A DNA stretch of 14,306 nt. Source: JBMNKL01 sp050261495. Its GTDB lineage: Bacteria > Bacillota > Clostridia > Acetivibrionales > DTU013. This document shows positions 5,587-13,254 of the stretch, one piece after another; position 1 is the first letter of the stretch, and the number at the start of each line of letters is the position of its first letter. The notes under the pieces were generated by a model. The model worked only from the letters and a program-made list of their open reading frames with translations. It made no database searches and had not been told where the DNA came from. The stretch is from assembly GCA_050261495.1 (NCBI GenBank), contig JBLNDI010000103.1:1-14306 (forward strand), given 5' to 3'. Position numbers and translations under genes: made by a program.

Positions 5587-7692
5587 TCAGGCTTCCTTCA
5601 CATAGTTGCAGCCTTCATTGCTGCACTTGACCGTTGCCTTCTTTCCCGAGTATTTCTTAATCATAAAGCTGCCGCAGCGCGGGCAGTTTTCACCCGCAGG
5701 CATATCCCACGTCATAAAGCCGCATTCCGGGTTGTTTTCACACCCTAAATATTTTTTCCCCTTCCTTGTTTTCCTTATCATGACCCTGCCGCCGCATTTC
5801 GGACACGCCACTCCCGCTTCTTCCAGGATAGGTCTTGCGTTTCTGCATTCCGGGAATCCCGGGCATGCAAGGAACTTTCCAAACCGTCCGTTTTTTATCA
5901 CCATGTTGCGGCCGCATTTCTCACACTTGATATCCGTCACTTCATCGGGTATATCGATATGGCCTATTTTTGCCTCGGCCTTTTTCAGCGTTTCCATGAA
6001 CGGCCCGTAGAATTCCCTTAAAAGATCGGTCCAAACTTTTTTTCCTTCTTCCACGTTGTCAAGCTTCTCTTCCATCTGAGCGGTAAATCCGACATCCACA
6101 ATATCGCTGAAATTGTTTTTCATCAGGTCGTTGACTATCCTGCCCAATTCGGTCGGTACCAGGAATTTCTTTTCTTTTTCCACGTAACCCCGGGCAAGTA
6201 TGGTTGTTATTATCGGGGCGTAGGTGCTCGGCCTGCCTATCCCTTTTTCTTCAAGGGCCTTGACAAGCGACGCTTCCGTGTAACGTAACGGAGGCTGGGT
6301 AAAATGCTGCTTGTCTTCCAGTTTTTTTAGATCCAGTTCTTCATTTTCCTCCAGTTCCGGAATTGAAACGTCTCCTTCTTCGGATTCTTCATCCTTTCCT
6401 TCCGTGTATACAGCCATGAAACCCTGGAATTTAACTTTTGACCCATTAGCCTTGAAAAGCAGTCCGCCCGCAAAAATATCAGCCGCAACCGTATCGTAAA
6501 CAGCCGCCGCCATCTGGCTCGCGATAAACCTTGACCAGATAAGCTTGTAAAGCTTGAACTGGTCGTTTGTCAAGGAATCTTTCACGCTGTCGGGATCAAG
6601 TTCTATATATGTGGGTCTGATAGCCTCGTGCGCGTCCTGGGAGGCCGACTTGTTCTTAAAAATCCTGGTTTCCTCGGGCAGGTAAGACTGACCGTATTTT
6701 TGACCGATATATTTCCTTGCGTCCTGCTGCGCCTCGGAAGATACCCTTGTAGAGTCGGTACGGATATAGGTTATGAGACCGGCCGCTCCGTGACCTTTAA
6801 CCTCGATCCCCTCATAAAGCTGCTGCGCCAGCATCATGGTTTTCTTCGTAGGAAACCCGAGCTTCCTTGCAGCTTCCTGCTGCATGGTGCTGGTAGTGAA
6901 AGGCGGCGCCGGGGCTTTCTTCTTTTCGCTCTTCTTAACTTTTCCGACAATGAATTTCTTGCCTTCAAGCTGCTTCAGGATTTCCTTTACCTGTGCCTCA
7001 TTTTTAAGCTCAACCTTTTCGCCGCCTTTAAGCTCCCCATTTTCGCCGGCCATACCGAAAAACTTGGCGTCGAACGAAGAGCCCGGCTTTTTTTTCTTTG
7101 CCAGCTTCGCCGTTATCGTCCAAAATTCCTCGGGCTTGAAATTTTCGATCTCTTCCTCTCTGTCGCATATGAGCCTTGCGGCCACCGATTGCACGCGTCC
7201 TGCGCTAAGCCCTTTCCTGACTTTTCTCCAAAGCAGAGGGCTTATCTTGTAGCCCACAATCCTGTCAAGAACGCGCCTGGCTTGCTGTGCGTCGACCAAG
7301 TTCATATCAATCTTCCTGGGAGCCTTAATTGCATTTCTGACAGCATTTTTTGTTATTTCGTTAAACGTTATCCTGCATTTCTCATTTTCGTCGATATCCA
7401 GGAGGCTGGCAAGATGCCATGAAATGGCTTCTCCTTCGCGATCGGGGTCGGTAGCCAGGAATATATTGTTCGCTGCCTTGGCTTCTTTCTTCAGTTTGCT
7501 TATTATATCGCCCTTACCCCTGATCGTTATATATTTGGGCTTGAAATTGTCCTCAACGTCCACGCCCATCTGGCTTTTGGGCAAGTCCCTGACATGTCCC
7601 ACCGAAGCTACGATCTTATAATCCTTTCCTAAAAATCTGCCAATTGTATTCGCTTTGGCAGGCGATTCCACGATAACCAGGTTGTTAGCCAT
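5587..7692 (-). CDS. topA: DNA topoisomerase I (type IA)
   Basis: This enzyme relaxes negative supercoils behind transcription and replication by single-strand cleavage through a 5'-phosphotyrosine. The 701-residue product starts MANNLVIVESPAKA, the Toprim opening. The metal-binding acidic motif TDPDREGE is at about 81-88. The active-site tyrosine is in GLITYIRTDSTR (Tyr309). The tail carries three four-cysteine zinc ribbons: CEKC...CPGFPEC, CPKC...CENNPEC and CPRC...CSNEGC, which bind single-stranded DNA. ATG 7692 has a strong GGAGG 5 nt upstream. The frame is open for a further 28 codons upstream, but MLIYDLYLYW... lacks a ribosome site and is unlike the family. It lies between dprA and trmFO, as in many Firmicutes. 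I saw no convincing promoter in the 118 bp before it. Confidence 0.98.
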   Translation of the reverse strand: MANNLVIVESPAKANTIGRFLGKDYKIVASVGHVRDLPKSQMGVDVEDNFKPKYITIRGKGDIISKLKKEAKAANNIFLATDPDREGEAISWHLASLLDIDENEKCRITFNEITKNAVRNAIKAPRKIDMNLVDAQQARRVLDRIVGYKISPLLWRKVRKGLSAGRVQSVAARLICDREEEIENFKPEEFWTITAKLAKKKKPGSSFDAKFFGMAGENGELKGGEKVELKNEAQVKEILKQLEGKKFIVGKVKKSEKKKAPAPPFTTSTMQQEAARKLGFPTKKTMMLAQQLYEGIEVKGHGAAGLITYIRTDSTRVSSEAQQDARKYIGQKYGQSYLPEETRIFKNKSASQDAHEAIRPTYIELDPDSVKDSLTNDQFKLYKLIWSRFIASQMAAAVYDTVAADIFAGGLLFKANGSKVKFQGFMAVYTEGKDEESEEGDVSIPELEENEELDLKKLEDKQHFTQPPLRYTEASLVKALEEKGIGRPSTYAPIITTILARGYVEKEKKFLVPTELGRIVNDLMKNNFSDIVDVGFTAQMEEKLDNVEEGKKVWTDLLREFYGPFMETLKKAEAKIGHIDIPDEVTDIKCEKCGRNMVIKNGRFGKFLACPGFPECRNARPILEEAGVACPKCGGRVMIRKTRKGKKYLGCENNPECGFMTWDMPAGENCPRCGSFMIKKYSGKKATVKCSNEGCNYVKEA

Positions 7693-7810
7693 CTTATCCT
7701 CCAAGTTTTCAATTATTTTATATTCGATGCTAGTAAACAATTCCCGCCAGTATAAATACAAATCATATATTAACACATTTTCAGATAAAATCTACAATAT
7801 ATTTATTATT

Positions 7811-8929
7811 TTACTCAGATAATTTATAAAATTTGCCCGGTAACTGCTCCACAAAGCCGCTCAACTCCAGCATTACAAGCACTGATGAAACCACCTTCGG
7901 GCTTATGCCGCAATCACGCGCTATTACGTCGATGTGCGCGGGACCTTCCGTTAATCTTTGTGCTATTGTCCTGCTTTCCATGCTTATCTGCCGTTCTTCA
8001 GCGCCAAGGTTTATCTCTGGCGGTTTTTTTGGAAAACACATTTCATTTCCCATATTACGCCTTATGTTGAGCTCATCCAATATGTCGCCCGCTCCTGTCA
8101 CGGCTATGGCGCCATCCCGGATAAGCCTGTTCGTTCCAAGGCTATTTATCGAGTTGATATTTCCGGGTATGGCAAACACATCCCTTCCCTGCTCCAGTGC
8201 GAAATCCGCCGTAATCAGAGAACCGCTTCTTGCACCGGCTTCAACTATTGCTACACCTCTAGACAACCCGCTTATGATGCGGTTTCTGGCCGGAAAGAAG
8301 AAAGGCGCCGGCCAGGTACCGGGCAAATATTCCGATATCACGGCTCCCGACTTAATAATCCTGTCCATCAGTTCCCTGTTTTCAGGCGGATACACTATAT
8401 CGATGCCGCAGCCAAGGACGGCAATGGTTCTTCCGCCTCCCTCAAGCGCGCCAAGGTGCGCCATCGAATCAATGCCCCTTGCCAGGCCGCTTACAATGGT
8501 AACGCCGTGCTTCGCAAGCTCCATGGATAGCTTCCGTGCCATATCCAGTCCATAAAGCGAAGCCCTCCTTGAACCAACCACGGAAAAGCAAACCTCGTCC
8601 TTTACAAGTTTTCCCCTTACATACAATACAACCGGAGGGTCCGGTATATACTTAAGCATTTGCGGGTATGACCGGTCATGCAGCGTAACCGCAAAGGCAT
8701 CGCAGCGGTACATGTTTTCCATAAGTCCATCTGCGGCGTGACGGGCTTCTTTATCTAAAATGCAGCCGATCATGCGGGGCGCGCAAAAACCAAGTGATTT
8801 AAGTTCGCTCTCGCCTGCCTCCCACAAATATGCCGGATCGGTGAAATGCTCAAGCAGTCTCAGGCGCTTTTTCAACGGCACTTTAATCAATGAACTCAGC
8901 CAAATCCAATATTTTAAATTGCCGCTCAT
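7811..8929 (-). CDS. dprA: DNA-processing protein DprA (Smf)
   Basis: DprA binds incoming single-stranded DNA and loads RecA during natural transformation; it occurs widely even in bacteria not known to transform. The product has 372 residues. An N-terminal helical (SAM-like) part is followed by the Rossmann-like core. Visible motifs are VGSRR (about 118-122), SGLARGID (147-154), FPARNRIISGLS (212-223) and ARSGSLITA (233-241). A C-terminal winged-helix segment follows at about 310-370 (IAQRLTEGPAHIDVIARDCG). I chose ATG 8929: GGAG stands 9 nt upstream, and YWIWLSS then lies at the usual distance from the N-terminus. ATG 8944 in the same frame is the alternative and adds five residues. The comM stop is only 24 nt upstream, so comM and dprA are probably one unit. 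Confidence 0.95.
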   Translation of the reverse strand: MSGNLKYWIWLSSLIKVPLKKRLRLLEHFTDPAYLWEAGESELKSLGFCAPRMIGCILDKEARHAADGLMENMYRCDAFAVTLHDRSYPQMLKYIPDPPVVLYVRGKLVKDEVCFSVVGSRRASLYGLDMARKLSMELAKHGVTIVSGLARGIDSMAHLGALEGGGRTIAVLGCGIDIVYPPENRELMDRIIKSGAVISEYLPGTWPAPFFFPARNRIISGLSRGVAIVEAGARSGSLITADFALEQGRDVFAIPGNINSINSLGTNRLIRDGAIAVTGAGDILDELNIRRNMGNEMCFPKKPPEINLGAEERQISMESRTIAQRLTEGPAHIDVIARDCGISPKVVSSVLVMLELSGFVEQLPGKFYKLSE

Positions 8930-8953
8930 CTCAATCCACTCCATAATTCAATC

Positions 8954-10489
8954 TCATATATTCCAGGCCTTCCTGTCAAGGCTCCTGTACTGGATGGCTT
9001 CGGCAATATGAACAGGCTTAATTTTCTCGCTTAAGTCCATGTCGGCAATGGTTCTCGCAACCTTGATTATCCTGCTGTATGCCCTTGCGCTCATACCCAG
9101 CCTGTCAAAGGCATTTCGCAATATTTCCCTGCATTTTTCATCCAGCCTGCAAAACTTTGGGAACATGGCATGCTGCAGCTGCGAGTTCGAGTATATGTTC
9201 ATGCCCTTATACCTTTCCAGTTGAATTCGCCTTGCTTTTTCCACCCTCTTCCTGATAACCGCGGAACTGTCTCCCGTTGGACCGCCGTCCAGTTCTCCGA
9301 ACTTGACGGATGGAACTTCAATGTGTATATCCATCCTGTCCAGGAGCGGCCCGGATATTTTCCCGAAATACTGCCTTATCTGCGCCGGAGTGCATGAACA
9401 GCCTCCCTCCGGATCAAGAAATCTCCCGCATTTGCATGGATTCGCAGCGCATACCAGCATTGTTTTTGCAGGGTACGTGAGGTTTGCATGGACCCTGGAT
9501 ATGGTGATGATTCCGTCTTCCAACGGCTGTCTCAGCACTTCCATCGACTTCCTGTCAAACTCGGGCAGTTCATCCAGGAAAAGAACCCCGTAGTGCGCCA
9601 GGCTGATCTCGCCCGGTTTGGGTATGGAACCGCCTCCGGCCAGCGCGGTATTTGATATTGTGTGGTGCGGACTCCGGAAAGGCCTGTTGTTTACCAGCGG
9701 CGTCCCCGGCGGAAGGATGCCTGCTATACTGTGAATCTTAGTTACTTCCAGCGCTTCTTCGAATGTCATGGAAGGCAGAATCGTCGGCAGCCGCTTGGCA
9801 AGCATGGTCTTTCCGCAGCCAGGCGCTCCTATGAGAAGGCAATTATGGCCGCCCGATGCGGCGACTTCAAGCGCGCGCTTCACGCTTTCCTGGCCCCTGA
9901 CGTCGGCAAAATCGACGTCATAATCAGCTTTTTGCCATAACAAACCGGTATCATCATCGTTATACGGTTCGATCTCATGGTTGCCTTTTATGAATTCAAC
10001 AACCTCCCTGAGATTACTCACGGGAAAGATGACAATGTCCTTCACGATATTGGCTTCCTTTGCGTTCTCCCTTGGCAGGAACATATGCCTGAAACCTTCC
10101 TGACGCGCGCAGACAGCCATTGGCAGCACGCCCTTGACTGCCTTTATCCCGCCGTCCAGCGACAGTTCCCCTATGAACAGCGAATGCCTGACGGCGGAAT
10201 AGTCTATGATGCCTGTGGATGCAAGAATTCCCAGCGCAATCGCAAGATCAAAAGCCGAACCTTCCTTTTTCAGGTTGGCAGGCGCCAGGTTTATGGTAAT
10301 TTTTCGGATAGGAAATTCATACCCGGAATTTTTTACGGCTGAACGCACACGGTCCCTGGATTCGCGGATAGCCGTGTCGCCAAGCCCTACGATGTCAAAG
10401 GAAGGAATCCCGCTGCTTATATCAGTTTCTACTTCTGCTATATATCCATCTATACCAAGAATGCCACAACTCGCAATTTTTGAGTACAT
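8954..10489 (-). CDS. comM: ComM/YifB-family AAA+ ATPase (Mg-chelatase-like)
   Basis: This is an AAA+ protein of the ComM (YifB) family, often mislabelled magnesium chelatase. In transformable Gram-negative bacteria ComM is a hexameric helicase that promotes branch migration during integration of foreign DNA. The 511-residue product has an N-terminal Lon-protease-like (ChlI) domain at about 15-165 with LGDTAIRESRDRVRSAV. Walker A is GAPGCGKT (221-228) and Walker B is VLFLDELPE (302-310). The cysteine cluster NPCKCGRFLDPEGGCSC follows, then a C-terminal helical lid (LGMSARAYSRIIKVARTIAD). ATG 10489 has GGAG 11 nt upstream; the longer frame to 10519 adds MPAKRRRHCC, without a ribosome site. It is followed 24 nt later by dprA, so two DNA-uptake or recombination genes are paired. 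A chlorophyll role is excluded by context. Confidence 0.93.
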   Translation of the reverse strand: MYSKIASCGILGIDGYIAEVETDISSGIPSFDIVGLGDTAIRESRDRVRSAVKNSGYEFPIRKITINLAPANLKKEGSAFDLAIALGILASTGIIDYSAVRHSLFIGELSLDGGIKAVKGVLPMAVCARQEGFRHMFLPRENAKEANIVKDIVIFPVSNLREVVEFIKGNHEIEPYNDDDTGLLWQKADYDVDFADVRGQESVKRALEVAASGGHNCLLIGAPGCGKTMLAKRLPTILPSMTFEEALEVTKIHSIAGILPPGTPLVNNRPFRSPHHTISNTALAGGGSIPKPGEISLAHYGVLFLDELPEFDRKSMEVLRQPLEDGIITISRVHANLTYPAKTMLVCAANPCKCGRFLDPEGGCSCTPAQIRQYFGKISGPLLDRMDIHIEVPSVKFGELDGGPTGDSSAVIRKRVEKARRIQLERYKGMNIYSNSQLQHAMFPKFCRLDEKCREILRNAFDRLGMSARAYSRIIKVARTIADMDLSEKIKPVHIAEAIQYRSLDRKAWNI

Positions 10490-10625
10490 ACAACAATGTC
10501 TCCGTCTTTTTGCCGGCAATTTACTAGTATATATTGTTTGGCATTACATTTATTGCCATCAATATATTACTATAATTTGCCAAATTTGTACATACCCAAA
10601 TTTTTATCTCAATTACCGTTTTTAT

Positions 10626-11081
10626 TTACCTGTCCTTCAGGAGCTTTTTAAGTTCGTCCATGAAAGTGTTGATATCCTTGAACTGCCTGTATACCGAGGC
10701 GAACCTTACATAAGCGACTTCATCGATTTCTTTCAGCCTTGACATTACCATTTCGCCTATTTCCTCAGATGTGATTTCCCTTTTCAAGGTGTTGAGCGCC
10801 TGCGCTTCAATCTCATCCACAAGCTTTTCCAGCATATCGACGGACACCGGCCTTTTCTCGCATGCCCTCAGTAAACCGTTGAGTATTTTTGCCCTGTCGA
10901 ATGCTTGTCGCGTCTTATCCTTTTTAATTACCATCAACGGGACGCTTTCAACCTTTTCATAGGTTGTAAACCTCTTCATGCATTTCAGGCACTCCCTGCG
11001 CCTTCTTATTGCCGCGTTTTCTTCAGTCGGCCTTGAATCGATCACCCTGTCCTCATTATAACCACAAAAAGGGCATTTCAT
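10626..11081 (-). CDS. nrdR: Transcriptional repressor NrdR
   Basis: NrdR represses ribonucleotide-reductase genes according to the ATP/dATP state of the cell. The 151-residue product has an N-terminal zinc ribbon with Cys3-Pro-Phe-Cys6 and Cys31-Leu-Lys-Cys34, including the typical DSRPTEENAAIRRRRECLKC. The ATP-cone domain spans about residues 49-139 (PLMVIKKDKTRQAFDRAKIL; ITSEEIGEMVMSRLKEIDEV) and is followed by AYVRFASVYRQFKD. Length is standard. The ATG at 11081 follows a strong GGAGGAGGG site, which is partly overlapped by a CCGG/CCGG stem (11093-11107). No ribonucleotide-reductase gene is in the window, so its targets are elsewhere. Between ylmC and this gene lies a 17-bp palindrome and a 12-bp direct repeat that could be its control region. 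Confidence 0.97.
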   Translation of the reverse strand: MKCPFCGYNEDRVIDSRPTEENAAIRRRRECLKCMKRFTTYEKVESVPLMVIKKDKTRQAFDRAKILNGLLRACEKRPVSVDMLEKLVDEIEAQALNTLKREITSEEIGEMVMSRLKEIDEVAYVRFASVYRQFKDINTFMDELKKLLKDR

Positions 11082-11091
11082 AGATTTACCC

Positions 11092-11108
11092 TCCTCCGGT
11101 TTTTAGCC
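11092..11108 (-). promoter_or_regulatory. Hairpin overlapping the nrdR ribosome-binding region
   Basis: On the transcribed strand TCCGG and CCGGA pair around the loop CTAAAAA. The 3' arm is the first part of the CCGGAGGAGGG purine tract that serves as Shine-Dalgarno, so the stem could hide part of it and leave the second GGAGGG free. It is short (5 bp plus a possible wobble pair). Effect on translation is inference. Confidence 0.35.
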
Positions 11109-11134
11109 GGAACAATTTTATCTTTCGTATTAAC

Positions 11135-11173
11135 ATTACTAATATATAATTTTGTACTTATATTACTAATATA
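11135..11173. repeat. 12-bp direct repeat pair before nrdR
   Basis: attactaatata occurs at 11135-11146 and again at 11162-11173, 27 bp apart start to start. Both copies lie in the ylmC-nrdR gap. On the minus strand each copy contains TTAGTA, which could serve as a weak -35 with TATATT or TAAAAT some 16-17 nt downstream. Confidence 0.5.
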
Positions 11174-11174
11174 A
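11158..11174. promoter_or_regulatory. Perfect 17-bp palindrome upstream of nrdR (candidate operator)
   Basis: TTATATTACTAATATAA is an exact inverted repeat of 8 bp around a central C/G base pair, 77-93 nt before the nrdR start. Its core attactaatata recurs exactly at 11135-11146, where the dyad is imperfect. It does not match the known NrdR box well. It could be an operator for nrdR, or an AT-rich chance dyad. Confidence 0.35.
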
Positions 11175-11206
11175 TATCGGAAGGATTTATACAATGGTTT
11201 AGCCAA

Positions 11207-11467
11207 TCAGTCGAAATATTTCCTTATAAAACGCTCGTCAAGGTCCACCAGTATAATATCTTCGCCTATTTTAACTATTTTATCCCATGGTATGATAAAC
11301 TCGTTTTCCTTCCCGAGCAGCCCGAAAAGTCTGCCAACCCCGGGAAGTATTATAGCGTCGATTTTCCCTGATTCAAGATCGATTTCAACGTCCGACACAA
11401 AGCCAAGGCGCTTGCCGTCCGTTATATTTATTACTTCCTTTTGCCTGAAATCCGATGAACGGTTCAT
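11207..11467 (-). CDS. ylmC: YlmC/YmxH-family sporulation-associated PRC-barrel protein
   Basis: The product has 86 residues and is a single PRC-barrel domain: FRQKEVINITDGKRLGFVSD, VEIDLESGKIDAIILPG, then GKENEFIIPWDKIVKIGEDI and ILVDLDERFIRKYFD. PRC-barrels are small beta-barrels that often bind proteins or RNA. This subfamily (YlmC/YmxH) is kept next to sigma-E/sigma-G genes in spore formers, but its exact role is not known to me. The start is ATG 11467, with AGGTGG 6 nt upstream. The open frame runs 21 codons further back to 11530, but MIIINPYGSY... has no ribosome site. It begins 103 nt after the sigG stop in an AT-rich gap where I could not settle on a promoter. nrdR follows after 125 nt. 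Confidence 0.88.
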   Translation of the reverse strand: MNRSSDFRQKEVINITDGKRLGFVSDVEIDLESGKIDAIILPGVGRLFGLLGKENEFIIPWDKIVKIGEDIILVDLDERFIRKYFD

Positions 11468-11570
11468 ACCGGACCACCTAACATATCTGCCTGTTCTAAT
11501 ATATGAACCATACGGATTAATAATTATCAAAATAATTTTTTAAATAAAAAGAAATATTCGCTAAATCAAT

Positions 11571-12344
11571 TCAGATATATTTCCTCATGTGCATTAGGGC
11601 GGTTTTCTCCAGCCTTGATACCTGCGCTTGGGAGATCCCGATTTCTTCTGCGACTTCCATCTGTGTCCTGCCTTCGAAAAACCGGAGGTTAAGTATGAGT
11701 TTTTCCCTGTCGTTCAGTTTGCGCATAGCTTCTTTCAATGATATGCCTTCAAGCCAGTTTTCATCGACATTCTTTTCATCGCTCACCTGGTCCATTACAT
11801 AGATGGCGTCTCCGCCGTCATGGTATACGGACTCAAATAACGAAATTGGATCCTGTATGGCGTCAAGGGCGAATACCACTTCTTCTTTCGGTAGCTTCAG
11901 TTCTTCCGCTATTTCTGATATCGTGGGCTCTTTCGAGTTTTTATTCGTCAGCCTTTCTTTTGCCTGGAGCGCTTTATATGCTATGTCTCGCAGCGAACGG
12001 CTGACGCGGATTGAATTATTGTCACGGAGATACCTTCTTATTTCGCCTATTATCATCGGAACGGCATAAGTCGAAAACTTAACATTCTGCGTAACATCAA
12101 AATTGTCTATCGCTTTTATCAAGCCGATGCAGCCTACCTGGAACAAGTCGTCCACGTATTCGCCGCGATTGTTGAACCGCTGTATGACGCTTAATACAAG
12201 CCTCAGGTTTCCGTTGATAAACTCTTCCCGGGCAGAAGTATCTCCGTTGTGCATTCTTTCAAATAAAACCTTTTTTTGTTCATTGGATAGAACCGGCAGC
12301 TTGGAAGTATTTACACCGCAAATTTCCACTTTGTTGATCAGCAT
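11571..12344 (-). CDS. sigG: RNA polymerase sporulation sigma factor SigG
   Basis: Sigma-G directs late gene expression in the forespore after engulfment. The 257-residue product begins MLINKVEICGVNTSKLPVLS, the sigma-G N-terminus where anti-sigma SpoIIAB acts. Region 2 follows at about 45-115 (NGNLRLVLSVIQRFNNRGEY; VDDLFQVGCIGLIKAIDNFD; KFSTYAVPMIIGEIRRYLRD). Region 3 holds RVSRSLRDIAYKALQAKERL. Region 4 ends with the helix-turn-helix TQMEVAEEIGISQAQVSRLE. Similarity to B. subtilis sigma-G, from memory, is very high through region 2. ATG 12344 has GGGAGG 7 nt upstream. It has its own sigma-F-like promoter (12407-12379) in the 119-bp gap after sigE, consistent with the known need to express it in the forespore. 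Confidence 0.98.
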   Translation of the reverse strand: MLINKVEICGVNTSKLPVLSNEQKKVLFERMHNGDTSAREEFINGNLRLVLSVIQRFNNRGEYVDDLFQVGCIGLIKAIDNFDVTQNVKFSTYAVPMIIGEIRRYLRDNNSIRVSRSLRDIAYKALQAKERLTNKNSKEPTISEIAEELKLPKEEVVFALDAIQDPISLFESVYHDGGDAIYVMDQVSDEKNVDENWLEGISLKEAMRKLNDREKLILNLRFFEGRTQMEVAEEIGISQAQVSRLEKTALMHMRKYI

Positions 12345-12378
12345 ATAAAAACCTCCCGTTGCAAAACTTAGCTAGTTA

Positions 12379-12407
12379 CATTATTGCCATGGAGGTCTTT
12401 TTTATAC
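12379..12407 (-). promoter_or_regulatory. Candidate sigma-F (forespore) promoter of sigG
   Basis: On the minus strand GTATA (12407-12403) is followed after 14 nt by GGCAATAATG (12388-12379). These fit the sigma-F -35 GYATA and -10 GGnnAnAnTR patterns known from Bacillus. A start about 7 nt beyond the -10 would give a leader of roughly 28 nt containing the sigG ribosome site. In B. subtilis sigG is likewise read from a sigma-F/sigma-G promoter between sigE and sigG. Confidence 0.65.
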
Positions 12408-12463
12408 TGCCGACGGACTTAAAATAAATTTTCGAAAGGCCTTGACAACGGCGACTTTTAAAG

Positions 12464-13195
12464 CTATACCATCCTGTTGATTTCTTTCCTCAGCCGGCTG
12501 ATAATCCTCTTTTCTAGCCTTGAGATGTAAGATTGAGATATGCCGAGCATATCGGCGACTTCTTTCTGTGTTTTTTCAACCCCGTTTACCAGCCCGAAGC
12601 GCAACTCCATTATTTTTTTCTCCCTCGTTGACAGTTTTTTCATCGCCGTATTTAAAAGCTCCCTGTCGACTTCATCTTCCAGGCTTCGATAAATTACATC
12701 ATTTTCTGTGCCCAGGATATCAGACAGAAGCAGTTCGTTTCCGTCCCAGTCCACGTTAAGCGGCTCGTCTATGGATATTTCCGTCTTAATCTTGTTGTTT
12801 CTCCTGAGATACATCAATATTTCATTTTCAATGCACCTTGAAGCATACGTGGCCAGCTTGATATTCTTTGAAGGGTTGAATGTATTTATGGCTTTAATCA
12901 GTCCTATGGTTCCTATCGATACAAGGTCCTCCACCCCGACGCCCGTGTTTTCAAATTTCCTGGCAATATAGACAACAAGCCTGAGGTTGCGTTCAATCAA
13001 TATGCTTTTGACGCCATAATCATGCTCCTCAAGCCTTGCGAGGAGATAGGCTTCTTCATCCAGGCTCAGAGGAGGCGGTAAAGCTTCGCTCCCGCCAATA
13101 TAATACACCGGATAGCCAGTTTTTATCTTTAATTTTTTAAGCAAATTCAGGAGGCTTATCCTTATAAACAATCTAAACCTGGCAACAATCTTCAT
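12464..13195 (-). CDS. sigE: RNA polymerase sporulation sigma factor SigE (pro-sigma-E)
   Basis: Sigma-E is the first mother-cell sigma factor of sporulation and is made as an inactive, membrane-bound precursor. The 243-residue product opens with an amphipathic pro-sequence (MKIVARFRLFIRISLLNLLK, then KLKIKTGYPV). YYIGGSEALPPPLSLDEE follows, where the mature protein begins by analogy with B. subtilis (cleavage near residue 30). Region 2 includes ERNLRLVVYIARKFENTG, VEDLVSIGTIGLIKAINTFN and KLATYASRCIENEILMYLRR. Region 4 ends in TQKEVADMLGISQSYISRLE. The ATG at 13195 follows AAGGGGAT by about 6 nt. It lies 59 nt after spoIIGA, which encodes its processing protease, so the two are almost certainly cotranscribed. 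There is no in-frame rearrangement of the kind seen in some sigK genes. Confidence 0.98.
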   Translation of the reverse strand: MKIVARFRLFIRISLLNLLKKLKIKTGYPVYYIGGSEALPPPLSLDEEAYLLARLEEHDYGVKSILIERNLRLVVYIARKFENTGVGVEDLVSIGTIGLIKAINTFNPSKNIKLATYASRCIENEILMYLRRNNKIKTEISIDEPLNVDWDGNELLLSDILGTENDVIYRSLEDEVDRELLNTAMKKLSTREKKIMELRFGLVNGVEKTQKEVADMLGISQSYISRLEKRIISRLRKEINRMV

Positions 13196-13254
13196 TTGAA
13201 ATCCCCTTTCTGCCGTATGGAATAGCGCAGGACGTCCGGGCCAACGGAAAAGCC

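Noticed and set aside
6628..7422. 264-codon plus-strand frame opposite topA.
   Set aside because: It is fully antisense to a strongly supported topA. Its Ser/Phe/Leu-rich composition is the typical shadow of a Lys/Glu-rich gene.
7693..7810. Promoter-like pieces upstream of topA (TTGTTT, TATAAA, TTGTAG, TTAATA).
   Set aside because: No pair has an acceptable spacer with good matches at both hexamers, so I could not name a promoter.
7833..8555. 240-codon plus-strand frame opposite dprA.
   Set aside because: It is antisense to conserved DprA motifs, with no ribosome site and no recognisable domain.
10524..10572. Two ATATAT-centred motifs (10524-10539 and 10557-10572) in the nrdR-comM gap resembling NrdR boxes, 33 bp apart.
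   Set aside because: The first matches about 11 of 16 consensus positions and the second only in the AT core. The gap is very AT-rich and the next gene, comM, is not a known NrdR target. Chance is the simpler reading.
11501..11560. AATTAT/ATAATT stem after sigG considered as a terminator.
   Set aside because: The stem is short and wholly A/T with no following U-tract in the minus direction, so it would be too weak to terminate.
12420..12463. AAGGCCTT and TTTCGAAA short palindromes after sigE considered as a terminator.
   Set aside because: They are tiny palindromes without a stable stem-loop and T-run; the sigE transcript may simply read on into sigG.
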